Positions 34,653 through 46,633 of a DNA stretch of 64,000 nt are shown piece by piece. Position 1 is the first letter of the stretch. Every line of letters begins with the position of its first letter. Under the pieces are notes generated by a model, which was not told the DNA's origin, ran no database searches, and was given only the letters and a program-made list of their open reading frames with translations. The position numbers and the translations under genes are program-made. Source of the DNA: Erodium maritimum (taxonomy: Eukaryota > Streptophyta > Magnoliopsida > Geraniales > Geraniaceae); the NCBI GenBank assembly GCA_963921825.1, contig OY997592.1, positions 51,418,336 to 51,482,335 of the forward strand. The letters are read 5' to 3'.

Positions 34653-35193
34653 GGGGGTGGGTTTTGGGCCAGCCCCTTTTTGGGCCTCAGGGGACAACCG
34701 GGCCGAGGGTGGCTGGGCTGGGTTGGGCCTGCGCGCCTGGCCTGGTCCAGACCTGCTCCTTTTTTTTTTTTTTTTTTTTTTTTTTTGCACTCGTTTCAAA
34801 AACTTACCCTAAGGTTTCTTTTTTTTTTCGTTTTCAAATTAATACCTTAAAGAAACGAAGCGGGTTTTACAACAACAACAACCAACCAACAACCAACCAA
34901 CAACCACCTCAGAGAAACAACATAAAGCACCTAGAACTACCCAAGAGGACTCACAAACCAGAAGACTAAGAGCTCCAAGGAGAAAGAGCTCCCAACTAGC
35001 CAGAAAAACCACAGCAAAAAAAAAAAAGAACCAGATCCTGCAGCAAGAGAAGGCATAATGCCAACAACAAGAAGAATAACATCAGCACCAAGAAGAACCA
35101 CCTGCTCTTGCAAGAAAAGAAAAACACATGCCCGAGAAGTAACAACTAAGGAGGCAGAATCCAAGACTTCAAGAGGCACACCCACCTAGTTAT

Positions 35194-36109
35194 AATAATG
35201 CCTTTGTTCTTTTTCCTACTTTTAAAAGATAAGATTTCTAAATTATATGAATAATTTTGAATGAGCAGATTAATGGATGAACTAATTGCAAAAACTTACA
35301 CTATCGAAGTTGTATAATTTATTACCGGCTTCAAAGTGTTAATTTTTTCTTATCATATGATTTCTTAAAATCATTTTTTTTGTTAAATTAGATGGAAAAC
35401 ATAAGTTAAAGCCTCGTGTTATTGACATATAAAAAGAATTCTTTGAATCATGTCTAAACAATCTTTTAATAAGTACACATAATTATACAAAAAAAAAAAG
35501 ATTTTTTGTCGCCACTTCTATCGTTGATTTGGTGACTTGATTTGACCCTCAACGTGTGTTTTATTTGTTTAGTATACAAGGATACTTTATTAATTATGAA
35601 AATTGATCCTATATAGAAAATACGTAGAAAGTAAAAGAATAGGACTAAGTTCTAGTCCGTAAATATCAAATGTTAACTATATAACAAATTGTCCGATTAT
35701 ACCAGGGGGCTAGTGCCTCGGTAGGGCAAGTAGACGGTAACCCGTCCATGGTTGACATTTCTTGTCTCGACCTGAAAATGTGTGCAACAAGAGATTCAGG
35801 GCAGTTGAGGGGATAGCGGACACCTATGGAGTAACCTAGAAAATGGGGAAGCATAAGGTCGGTTGTGCATCTATTTTTGTTTCATGTCTCGATCTAAAAA
35901 TGCTCGAGATATCTGATATCAGACGATTGAAGTGATACCGAGCATTCAGAGAAAAATTAGAAAATGGGGGGACCAGACTATCGTATTTAGACCGACCTCG
36001 GTAGGGAGAGGTGTGCATCCCTACACACACCTCGAGGTTTTTAGAGTCTCAATCCAACGGATGAGGTTAGTGCGCCGAGTACGCACCAGTGGCCAATAGG
36101 GGCGGTTGC
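35194..36109. other. Non-coding repeat-like DNA between nested block and next solo LTR
   Basis: 35194-35650 is AT-rich. 35690-36050 holds two diverged tandem units, each with TGTCTCGA followed by AAAATG and later AGAAAATGGGG. No gene was recognised. GTTGC (36105-36109) is the target copy of the next insertion. Confidence 0.5.
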
Positions 36110-38851
36110 TGTAAGAACCGCTCCCGGTCAACGTCGGTCAAATCGGCGGAAAAACAGAAAAATTTAAAAAAATTGGGACAAACACCTAAATGAACCTAAA
36201 TTTGACCCCGAGGGTCATATCGGACTTAAGTTGACCCCGATATCGACCAAAGTGAGTTTTCGGTGACTCAGGGCAACTTTTTGACCAATTTGGGAAAGGT
36301 TGACTTTTTTGCCGGAAAAGTCAACCGAGCGACGTTTTGGTCCGTTCGAGGCCCGTTTTGGATCCAAAAAGCCTAGCCGTCATTACATCGGTCTTAGTTG
36401 GGCCGTTTCCTTGTAGCCCGTGAAATTTCGTAATTTCTTGTAAAATGGGCCCGTTCGGGGCCCGAGACGGTCAAATTTCGCGAATCGGACTGAAAAATAT
36501 CTACCAAGATATTTTTCTAAAATGTGAGACCCACATGACAAATGTCACCCAAGTGGTGGTTGTTGGTTTTTAAAAATAAAGAAAAAGGAATGAGGGGTAG
36601 TTTTGTAAATAAGAGGTGTGGTTGGTTTTCTGAACAAAATAAAAGGAAAAGGCAAGTGATGTCTCGGCAATTTCATAAAAGAAAGAGAGGGAAGAGAGAG
36701 AAAGTGGAGAGAAGAAGAAGAAGGAGGAGGAAAAAGAGAGGAAGATGTGTGTTTTCCCGACGATCCGATCGACGGATCGTCTCAATTCTTGCGTATTCGT
36801 CATCCCCTCGTCATTCCCTACGCTGAGAACCCAATATTTTCTCGTTTTGGTACGTTTGAATTTTAGGGTTTGAGTTTAAACGGTTTGATTAAGGTTGGGT
36901 TTTGTTTAAGATTGGTTTAAAGATGAATGGTTGAGGTTTGGGGTTCGTTAGGAACGTTTTGGGGCGAAAAGGAAAATTTTCCATTATGGCCGTGTGGGGC
37001 CCACTTGCCCGGGCCTCGGGTTTTTCGTGTTCGGGTGGTTTTGGACGATCCCCGAATCGATAATTCACACTCGGAACGAATTATGGAATTAAATTGTGCA
37101 AGTTGGAAATTTCGGGTTTAGAAACTTTAAACGCGAATTAAATCGCTCGGAAGTCGGAAATTGATTCCTTCGATTGCATTGGAACCCTTGAATTATTCTA
37201 AGATCGTAGAAACGAAAACGGGAATTTTCGGAGCCCCGGAAGGGCGTTTTCCGATCCCGGGCAGATTCGCCGAGCCGGGCGAATCGGGCCTTTCCGGGCC
37301 CATTATTGACAATGTCGAGTAATTGGGAAGTTTGGGAGTGATCGACATTGTCGGGGTTTCATTTGGGCGTCAAGTTCATTAAAATTCAGCTCTGCCTGCG
37401 AACTTAAAAAGTGTCTTAATTGTGTTCATGTTAGATCGTGCCGACGACCGCGGAAAGGGGAAGCTAGGCGAGTGATCGCGAGCACGCAGGAGCTTGGTCG
37501 TGGACATTTGGGAAAGCGTTACGAGGTAGGGAAAAGTAGCCGGATCTCGGCCTTGACTAGGGAAAGTTAACAGTAGAAATGCATGTGACACTTAGTGGTG
37601 TCGTAGGATAAGTAAATTTATCGAACAATAAAAATACAGGCGACACTTAGTGGTGTCGTAGGATATGTGAACGTATCGAACAATATAAATGCATGTGACA
37701 CTTAGTAGTGTCGTAGGATAAGTGAACGTATCGAACAATAGAAATACTGGTGGCTTTTGGTTATGCCCGTAGGTTAAGTAACTTGTTGTGTTTATGAGGG
37801 TGGTCATGTGTGCCTTTGGGGTGTTGAACCCGTATGTTATTGTTTGTGTCTGTGGGTGGCCATGAGTGCCTTTGGGGTGTTGAACCCGTATATTACTGTT
37901 GGTGTGTCGTGGATGGCCATGTGTGCCTGTGGGGTGTTAAACCTGTATTGTTGCTGACTGTCCTGCCGAGGGGTAGTGAGTCGTATATTATTGTCGCTAT
38001 TTGTTGAACCTTGGGTGATGACTGTGGTTGCATGGAGGTTGGGGCCCGCCTGACAGAAAAGGGGTCATGTGGTCGCGCGCGTGGAGGTTGGCTAGCCTTC
38101 CGACTAACCATCGGCAAAGTTGTGCATTCTTCTGCGATGAAGGGCGGCTCCCCTTCCGACTAGCTATCGGAAAAGTATTGTTGTATATATCGCTAACAGG
38201 TCGACCGCCTGGCCCGACTGCTTGTCGGGGAAAGTTGTGTGGGGCAGGCTCAAGCCCAGCCGGTTAGCAACCGGCACTGAGTAGCTGGAGTGCGATCCTT
38301 TGTGATCTTGTTTGTTGTGTGCGATCCTTTGTGATCTTGGGTGTTGCGTGGTTATTATTTGCGTTTGGGGTTGAGGTCGTAACCGCTGTGTCGGGTCTAC
38401 ATTACGCGTCCGGGTTTGAGTTGGTTGGGGAAAGTAACAGTTTTCGTGTGACAGTCGGGTTACTTGAGTTTGGGGATAGTAGTCCCCGGTGTTTTGTTTG
38501 TTGTTGGTGTTCCCGGCATTTTCTGCTAGTATGCCGTAGTCAGTCTGGTATCCGTGGTGGTGAGCGAAATGCTCACCCCTAGCTGCTTTTCCTACATGTA
38601 CTAGTCGCGAGGCGGACTAGGGGAACTCTCGAACTTGAAGGGCTGGGAGCAGGAGTCCGGGTTTTTGGGAGTTTAGCGACGTACGCTTTGGTTTTTGTCC
38701 GCTTGTTTTGGACGTATTTTCAGTTGTAAAAATATTGTTTTTGATTAACTTAAGTGGTGATTGTAAGCTGTTTATTAAAATGTTTGAAATTTGTTTTACT
38801 GTTTCACCGTTCGCGTTCCGGGTCCGGTTACACCGAATTCGGGGCGTGACA
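36110..38851 (+). mobile_element. Solo LTR (2742 bp), TSD GTTGC
   Basis: Begins TGTAAGAACCGCTCC and ends TTCGGGGCGTGACA, flanked by perfect GTTGC at 36105-36109 and 38852-38856. Same family as the LTRs at 9122 and 23987, shown by shared inverted repeats (36492-36517, 37264-37285, 38559-38577) and the block GGTAGGGAAAAGTAGCCGGA near 37525. It lacks their 47-bp and 53-bp arrays and carries its own repeats of GTGACACTTAGTRGTGTCGT (37588-37720). Confidence 0.92.
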
Positions 38852-38856
38852 GTTGC

Positions 38857-39190
38857 GCTGGTGGCTGCCAAATCGGTGGCTCAAGAGTCGAAAGCGACGA
38901 TGCTGGTGATGGCTTGTGGTTCAGTAGGGGAAATGTAATTGCGTCGTAGGGTTTAGGGCTGGCTGCGGAGAGAGTCATGACCACTGTTGTGATTGAATCT
39001 CGCAAGCCTAAGAACTGCGGGGGAGGTAACCGAGGGGATGTGATAACCTGTTGCGATGCTGGTGACGAACGGGGCGACGACTTGGAGGACGGTGACGTTG
39101 AGGGCAACAATAGTCATGGTGACGAAGGTCGAAGCGGCGTAGAAGATGGAGGTGGCTCTGGAGGTAGAGGTGGTGGTGGTGGTGGCGGTC
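38857..39190. other. G-rich non-coding segment, target of two LTR insertions
   Basis: Continues left of the solo LTR (to about 36040) and right of the next element (46088 onward). GGTGGTGGTGG-like runs occur. It may be a degenerate LINE 5' region on the minus strand, but no domain was identified. Confidence 0.4.
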
Positions 39191-39195
39191 AGGAC

Positions 39196-40350
39196 TGTCA
39201 CGCCCCAAATCCGGTTTTGACCGGACTCGAGATGTGAACTAAAACAATAAATATTTTACTCGAAAATAAAGCCAACTAGTCTCAAACTCGAAATTTTAAA
39301 ACTTTAAACACCACGCGAGTTACAGCTCAGTAAAAACAAACGGTAAAACAGTTCAAAACAAAACGGTACGTCTCTAGACTATCTAGCCTAGGACCTTCGT
39401 AAGCTCCCAAGCATCGAGCATCCAGCTAGTACATTTCCCGCTTAGAACCTGAAAAACAACAAAGTAAGGGGTGAGCTTTCGCTCAGTAGGAAAAGTAGTT
39501 AAGGTTATAAGCAAGAGCTCACCACCACGGGTAACCGTCCAATTAAGGCATACTAGTACAACACACGACTAATTTCCAACGGAACTCGTAACCACAATTC
39601 TCTACCCAAGACCAACTCACGCTCACAACCATAAACAAACAAACCGCACAAACAGCAACCAGCACACCAAGTAACACGTCATTAAACATAAAGTAAATTG
39701 TAAAAGCATAACACGTCCCGTACCGCAGTCCCCTACTCAGTCGGCTGTCCACAGCCCGACACCCTCATATCGTACCGGAACACACAGCGTCGGCCTAGAT
39801 ATCTTCCCGTCAAACAACCGGAGCTCGATCTAAAATAGTCATACCGGAATCGCCATCGGCCTAAACCTCTTCCCCGGAACTCCTTCGGGCAAAGGATAGG
39901 TGATAAGGTGAAACAACTTTCTCGGGACTCCTTCGAGCAAAGCGCTGAATACGTAACCGTCGGCCTAGACGTCCCACACCGGAGTATCCCCTCGATGCAG
40001 GCTATCGTACCGGAACCACTACCCGGGGGACCGCGAATACATGGGACCACACCGTCGGCCTAGGTACTACCCTACACCGGCGTACCCCCTCGGTCATAGG
40101 TACCATACCGGAAACAACTCCCGGACACACATCAAGATAATATTACAAATGTCATAATTAAGCACGACTTACCAAGCCCGACAATCTTACCACAACCCGT
40201 CACGTCGGTTTATCACTCACCCGACCATCACACAACCAAGGGTTCAGATCAACACAACCACAACACACTCGCCCATACATAACAACAACATACTCAACGG
40301 ATATACTAATCTTGTCTATTACCCTAACGACACTGACTCACACGGCAGAC
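39196..40350 (-). repeat. Partial 3' LTR (left) of second gag-only element
   Basis: Homologous to 43248-44404 with few differences (for example GAGATGTGAAC against GAGACGTGAAC), then diverges sharply near 40350. About 60% of the LTR is missing. Confidence 0.82.
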
Positions 40351-41100
40351 AAACGCGTCCTCGAAATTCAAACAAACGCGTTCCACTAAACCCTCTCTCA
40401 GGTAACGTCCTAGTAAAACTCCCAGTTATCACCCTTCAAGTATCCTGAAAAACACTTAGTCGATACCGAAAACTTTCGTCGGTAGAAACGTCACACCGCC
40501 ACCCGAAACTTGGTCGAGACATCCCATACTGGAACCGTCCGTCGGTATAGGTATCAAACCAGAACAAAACTCACCTCGTACTTATAACGGATCCAACACA
40601 ACACCACCTCTCCTCAACCACTCTCTTCGCTGAACAATAACACGCACAAGACGAAACGAACGTAGTCCACCATGCTTCCGCTGCGCCACTCTGATCTCAT
40701 CGTTACTCGGCCTCCTCTCCTAACCAGGTGACGACTTACTAGTGTTGTTGCGGCCCTCCGCCGCTCGGGCACTCGTCTCCGATTCCAGATGCCTGCTTCT
40801 TCCAGCACCACAAGTTGTACCCTACAACATATCCTCGACTCATCTATCCGTGTATCACCAAGTGTTCGCTCTGTTGTCGTCGTAGTATCCACTAACTCAA
40901 ACTACGCCTCAATACTCCGGGGGATGAAAATTCGATCCGAACTCCGGGCTCGGGGCACGAACTTAGAAACAACAGAAAAAGACTTAAATGAAACGCAAGA
41001 TCAAGAGTTGCAACAATACTCAAAAGTAGCAAGCCAAAACGAGTCAAACACAAGTCTCAAAACGAAAACACAGTTCTAAAGTCAAAGCAAAAGCAACTCC
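40351..41100 (-). other. Unassigned internal segment of second gag-only element
   Basis: About 0.75 kb between the truncated LTR and the gag stop. It matches neither the right LTR nor recognisable pol. It may be old 3' untranslated DNA of the element or a filler from a rearrangement. Confidence 0.4.
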
Positions 41101-41116
41101 CGGACTCTCGCTAGTC

Positions 41117-42586
41117 CTACGCTCCTCGATATCCTCTAGCGTGCTGGAAGTCACGAACGGTCTCACGATCGGAGTCCTGTCTCTCTGCCCGTGAATCGAC
41201 AACAGCATACACCCGACCCTGCTGCAACGGAGGTCCGCCTCTCGGGGGTGGTGGAAGTGCCACCTGTTGTGCCGCTCTCTGTCTCGGTGCTGGCGTGCTC
41301 GCTGCCTGCCACAGAGCTCTCTGCGTTTGAGCCTGACGCTGCTGGAACTGCCCAGTCTGCGACTGCTGAGGTCGCGGAGCCGAAATCTCTCCAACTCGGT
41401 TGGGACATCTAGTTGCAAAATGTCCAGGCCGTCCACACTGGTGGCATAGCAGTGGCCTAGCACTCTGTCTCCTCTCAGATCTGGCCACAAAACGATCCAC
41501 TGGTCCGCTCTCCGGACTCTCTCGAGCTGCGTGGCCCTGCTGTCCACATCGAAAACACGCCCGTTCAGACAGGGCAAATGCAACGGAGGCCGCTGATCTG
41601 GTCTGTTGTGTCCCTCTCAGCTGAGGCTGAGGCCGGAACGATCCCGTGAATCTCGACCTCCTTGGATCACGAGACTCCGATGGCCTCAAGAAGCCGCTCG
41701 GCCTCGGCCTGACCTCCCGAACCCTGGCTGTCTCCTGGAGGCGTCGCTCCACGGCCAAAGCCCGGTCCACCAGCTTTGAATAAACCTGAGTCCTCATAGC
41801 AGCGAGTAGATCTGCTATAGTGGGGTTGAGGCCTTCCTCAAATCGTCGACAATGCAGAATCTCCGTCTGCACCATCTCAGAGGCAAAACGTGACAGGGAT
41901 GTGAACCTCGTCTCGTACTCAGCGACGGTCAAACCCTCCTGTCGCAGCTCCAGGAACTGCTGGTGTCGATCATCCAACACCAACTGAGGAAAATACTGCT
42001 CCAAGAAACGCTGCTCAAACAGCGAGTAGTCATCTCCCACGCGCGCCTTCTCGCGCTGCCACCAACGATAGGCATCACCCTCCAGCTGAAAAGCCGCAAA
42101 GGACACTCTCCTGCGTCCGTCCAGTATACCTGAGGTGTCCAGGTTGCGGGTCATCCACTCCAGCCATCCCTCGGCTGCCTCGGGGTCTGGCTCCCCGGAG
42201 AACATTGGTGTGCCCAGACTGCGGAAGTCCCGCAGCATCTAAGCGGTACTGATGTCGACCTAATCGGGCCTCAAGGTCGCGGCTGCAGGTGCAGCAGGTA
42301 CAGTCTCCGATGTCGGAGTCGTAGTCTCTCTCTCTTCCTCCCTACGGGTGAGGGTCTCTACCAAACTCTGGACAGTGCGGGTCAACTCCTCCAGAGCTAC
42401 CGTCTGAGCAGGTTCGGTGACTGGTGGAACCCTAGAGGGAAGTCCCGATGACCTAGTATCGGTCCTCTCGTGCTCCCCGGCACGTGCACCCTGTGCGCTA
42501 GACTGCCCTCGGTCCCTAGCCGGCCGGCCTCTGGTGCCTCGAGGTACGTATGCCGGCGCCATGTCGTATGTCCTCTGCACGGACAA
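41117..42586 (-). pseudogene. Gag polyprotein of second gag-only element, two in-frame stops
   Basis: One frame on the minus strand from MSVQRTYDMAPAYVPRGTRG (42586) to 41117. It is broken by two TAG codons at 42260-42262 and 42239-42241 only seven codons apart. Both fit CAG-to-TAG transitions. The gag domain is clear: FSGEPDPEAAEGWLEWMTRN, RVSFAAFQLEGDAYRWW, FLEQYFPQLVLDDRHQQF, LTVAEYETRFTSLSRFASE. The second zinc knuckle is intact (CHQCGRPGHFATRC), while the first (CFRCGQQGHAARES) has lost its last Cys. It ends after GRVYAVVDSRA, the same gag-protease boundary at which the other gag-only element is cut. Confidence 0.88.
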
Positions 42587-43232
42587 CGCACATGTTCAGT
42601 TCCTTAACTTCGAAAAAGATGCGCCTAAGTAACTAGCGTACACACACGGTCCAAACAAAAAACACAAGTACTAATAATATACTAAGTATAATAGTAAAGG
42701 CAAGTAATCACACTTAAACAGGGAAGTCCACACAAGTCACACAATTCAACAATTTACCACACACGAACAGTTCACTTTAGACAACGACACTTGGACTTAA
42801 AGTTTTAACACAATCAATTTTCACCCAAAACATTCATGTCGATATCGTGTCGTTACAACCTGATTCAGGTGTCCCCGAACTACGTTGTAACCACCTGACA
42901 TCCCACCAATCACATCCAGCTATAGTGGCCCCTATAGTTAAACTGTGATGGTACAAACACTTCAGTTTCTACAGAAAATCGGGCATGACCCGTTCGTAAA
43001 TTACACTAACCATCCGCTTAAGCGGACACTCAAACACAACCTGCACAGATAAACAAGAACCACAAAGCACAACAGTTCAGCCAACAACCAAACCGAGACT
43101 CTCTTCGTCTCGTTCGTACGCTTAGGACATATCCGAGTTGCGTAACCGACACACCGACACTCAACATCCTAACTCTATCCACCTAGTTGACGTACGGTCC
43201 GAGGTTTGAAAAACATTTTCAAATGAAACCAG

Positions 43233-43244
43233 GCTCTGATACCA
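43233..43244 (-). other. Primer-binding site of second gag-only element (tRNA-Met)
   Basis: Minus-strand TGGTATCAGAGC, three bases from the right LTR. Confidence 0.88.
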
Positions 43245-43247
43245 AAT

Positions 43248-46082
43248 TGTCACGCCCCAAATCCGGTTTTGACCGGACTCGAGACGTGAACTAAAACAAT
43301 AAATATTTTACTCGAAAATAAAGCCAACAAGTCTCAAACTCGAAATTTTAAAACTTTAAACACCACGCGAGTTACAGCTCAGTAAAAACCAACGGTAAAA
43401 CAGTTCAAAACAAAACGGTACGTCTCTAGACTATCTAGCCTAGGACCCTCGTAAGCTCCCAAGCATCGAGCATCCAGCTAGTACATTTCCCGCTTAGAAC
43501 CTGAAAAACAACAAAGTAAGGGGTGAGCTTTCGCTCAGTAGGAAAAGTAGTTAAGGTTATAAGCAAGAGCTCACCACCACGGGTAACCGTCCAATTAAGG
43601 CATACTAGTACAGCACACGACTAATTTCCAACGGAACTCGTAACCACAATCCTCTACCCAAGACCAACTCACGCTCACAACCATAAACAAACAAACCGCA
43701 CAAACAGCAACCAGCACACCAAGTAACACGTCATTAAACATAAAGTAAATTGTAAAAGCATAACACGTCCCGTACCGCAGTCCCCTACTCGGTCGGCTGT
43801 CCAAAGCCCGACACCCTCATATCGTACCGGAACACACAGCGTCGGCCTAGATATCTTCCCGTCAAACAACCGGGGCTCGATCTAAAATAGTCATACCGGA
43901 ATCGCCATCGGCCTAGACCTCTTCCCCGGAACTCCTTCAGGCAAAGGATAGGTGATAAGGTGAAACAACTTTCTCGGGACTCCTTCGAGCAAAGCGCTGA
44001 ATACGTAACCGTCGGCCTAGACGTCCCACACCGGAGTATCCCCTCGATGCAGGCTATCGTACCGGAACCACTACCCGGGGGACCGCGAATACATGGGACC
44101 ACACCGTCGGCCTAGGTACTACCCTACACCGGCGTACCCCCTCGGTCATAGGTACCATACCGGAAACAACTCCCGGACACACATCAAGATAATATTACAA
44201 ATGTCATAATTAAGCACGACTTACCAAGCCCAACAATCTTACCACAACCAGTCACGTCGGTCTATCACTCACCCGACCATCACACAACCAAGGGTTCAGA
44301 TCAACACAACCACGGCACACTCGCCCATACATAACAACAACATACTCAACGGATATACTAATCTTTTTTATTAACCCTAACGACACTGACTCACACGACA
44401 GACATCTCAAACAATAACAGGCAATTCCAAAACAACACACAACCTACGACTCGACAAGGCCGTTCTACCAGCACGGCAATTCCCAAGACAGAAACGTAAA
44501 GGTTCACAGTTTAATCGACTACTCCAGTTGTTCGCATCCTACATGTTACTACGACTCGTCCGGTTATTATATGATATAAACGTCTTGCCAATTTTATTAA
44601 TTCCTAGCATGCATACTAGTAACTTTCCGCAATTAAACCGGTATCCGCTACTTCCCTACCTCTTGACGAACCGGCATCTACGTCTTCTAGCTGCTGACGT
44701 CCAGGCTTGCTACCTCCGGTCTTCTCTTCAATTGAAGCCGGACTCTAAATTAACACGACAAGTCACAATTAAAACTGGTTTCACAAATTGATTTAAAAGG
44801 TTACGACGGTTTCGATTTAACTTCGAAAGTTGCCTTTTACACTCGAGCGGGCTAAAAGCAGTATTACGGTGAATCGGGTTCGAGCACCCGGGCACATAAC
44901 CCGGTGCACATTTCCTGAGGCACGGGTCCCAATGCACAGATCCCGAGACACGGGTTTTGAGGCACGATTACCGAGGTACGAGATTCGCGTCGCGAATCCC
45001 GAGGTCCGATTCTACGTTCCGTTTTGTCACGTTCCAAGACCGATTAACAGTCCAGTTTAGTCGTTCAGGTTTCAAATCCGTTCCACAGTCCCAAAAACGT
45101 CTTAAGTCCCTTCTGATTTTAATTTAAAACCTTCTTCCATTCAACACCTTTTTTTTACTTAAAACTGACTTTTCGTTTTACAGATCTAATCGATTCCAAC
45201 CTGGCCAGATCTGGATCCAACCCAAAAAACGATTTCAAAAGCTCAGATCCACAGAAGTTCGAACAGAAATCAAAAAGGGAGAAGATGAGATTTTGGTTTA
45301 GAAACGGGCCGACCATCGGCGGTGACTAAACCCGCCGAGGTCTCACGGCGGAGCTCACCGTGGGGAAAACGACGGTGGGGCGGCGTAGGAGAGAGGGAGC
45401 TCGGAGATGTGTTGCGCGGCGGCGGTGGTCGCAAACGTGGGTGAGAGGGCGGCCGAGAACTCGGGACGAAAGAGGGGGCGTCGGGTGTGAGATCTGAGAG
45501 GGAGCTCGGGTTTGAGACGACCGGCGACCGACTTTGGGTTGAACGGAGACTAGGAGAGAGGAGGAGAGGGTTGGAGAACGCCGGCGACGGTCTGGTTTCG
45601 AGGGAGAAGAGGGTCGGGAGATGAAGGAGAGGAGACCGGAGACAGGGACAGAAACAGATGGGGCGGAGATTGGGAACGGATGCGGCGTTGTGAAGCTCGG
45701 GAACGAGAGGGAGAGAGATGGGTGCTCGGGAGAGGCTGCGCGAAGGGAAGGGGGAGAAGGCAGGATCTGAGGGTTCGAAACCCTAAAGGACGCGTTTATA
45801 AACGCGGGCCATGCCACGCTCGGGCCTCAGACGGGCCTGGGTACCTCAGCCCAACACGAGGGGCTGGAAAGGGGCGAGCCTAGCGAGTCGGGTCTGCTGG
45901 TCCGGTTCAGCCTAATCCAGTTCCTTTTCTTTCTTTTTTTGTTTTTGCTTTTCTTTTTCTTGTTTATTTATTTATTTTATTATTTATTTAAAACGAAATA
46001 AGAATTAAATCGAACTTCAACCACGTCGTTCCGATCGAATAAAAAAAATAAAACAAAACTTTTTAACGCGGCGGTCTTCACA
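43248..46082 (-). repeat. 5' LTR (right) of second gag-only element
   Basis: 2835 bp. Near 45793-45806 GCGTTTATAAACGC holds a TATA-like core beside the telo-box AAACCCTA (45778-45785), read on the minus strand. The leader DNA that follows (45330-45770) is purine-rich on the plus strand. Confidence 0.85.
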
Positions 46083-46087
46083 AGGAC

Positions 46088-46633
46088 CACGGGTTGGGGG
46101 ACAGTGGCACTGGGGGCAACAACGATCGAGACGAGGGCAGAGGTTGCGTAGGAGACGGAGGTGACTCAGGAATCAGAGGCGATGTTGGAGGGGGAGGGGA
46201 GGGATTAGTGACCTTTTTCCTGGAGCGCTTATGTCGCATAAACACTGTCGATGGGGTCAGGGGCATGACTCGAGGTGTGTCCGTCGACGGGATCACTAGA
46301 TCGAAATCCATGGCAGACGGAAGAATCGACAAAATTGGTTTGGGTGGAAAGCCTATAAAGGATCAAGGATTAGTGCTACTCCTATTGGATGAAAAGAAAC
46401 GTCAAGAGAGACGGTTGTTTTAGATGGAGAAGAGAGATCACGACGCTGGGTGGAAGAAACTTACGACAACTAGGCTTTTAGAAGAGAGAGAAGACATCAC
46501 TTAATGCCTCTTAGTTTTTTTTTTCTTTTAACAAAATCAACATGTGTAGTTTGATTATTTTTTATTAAAAGAATTGTTATCGTATTTTCATTAATACAAT
46601 AACAATTCTTTGGCTGAAAAGAATTATCATATT
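46088..46633. other. Non-coding DNA right of second gag-only element
   Basis: Continuation of the G-rich target segment, then AT-rich. A minus-strand open stretch beginning MDFDLVIPSTDTPRV (near 46310) might be the start of a degenerate LINE ORF1. This is not supported by any domain. Confidence 0.35.

Larger units (their letters stand above)
22841..34871 (-). mobile_element. Solo LTR (about 2985 bp) split by a gag-only element, TSD ACAAC
   Basis: On the minus strand the LTR begins TGTAAAACCCGCTTC (right end, 34871) and ends GGGGCGTGACA (left end, 22841). ACAAC occurs at 22836-22840 and 34872-34876, though the flanks are low-complexity. The complete element 23987-33027 plus its copied GACAA lies inside. 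The right part (33033-34871) carries a GC-rich G/C-skewed segment (34020-34600) and a 26-bp palindrome beside a TATA box. No internal domain belongs to this outer LTR, hence a solo LTR. Confidence 0.85.
22588..35178 (-). mobile_element. 5'-truncated LINE-like insertion, interrupted by a nested LTR block
   Basis: A 15-bp duplication CACCCACCTAGTTAT (22573-22587 and 35179-35193) brackets an insertion whose minus-strand 3' end is an A-tail (T-run at 22588). Without the nested solo LTR block it is about 555 bp of purine-rich trailer-like sequence with no conserved domain. The duplication copied the last bases of the adjacent Helitron end, so the LINE arrived after the Helitron. Confidence 0.8.
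39196..46082 (-). mobile_element. Second gag-only LTR retrotransposon, older and rearranged, TSD AGGAC
   Basis: Outer ends are TGTCACGCCCC (39196) and GCGGTCTTCACA (46082), with AGGAC at 39191-39195 and 46083-46087. The right LTR is 43248-46082 (2835 bp). The left LTR matches it only for about 1.15 kb (39196-40350); the remaining part and the polypurine tract are replaced by about 0.73 kb of unrelated sequence. A primer-binding site for tRNA-Met adjoins the right LTR. The interior encodes only gag. It belongs to a different subfamily from 23987-33027. Confidence 0.85.

Noticed and set aside
41163-41624. Several plus- and minus-strand open frames over the second gag
   Set aside because: Overlap the recognised gag frame; no independent support.
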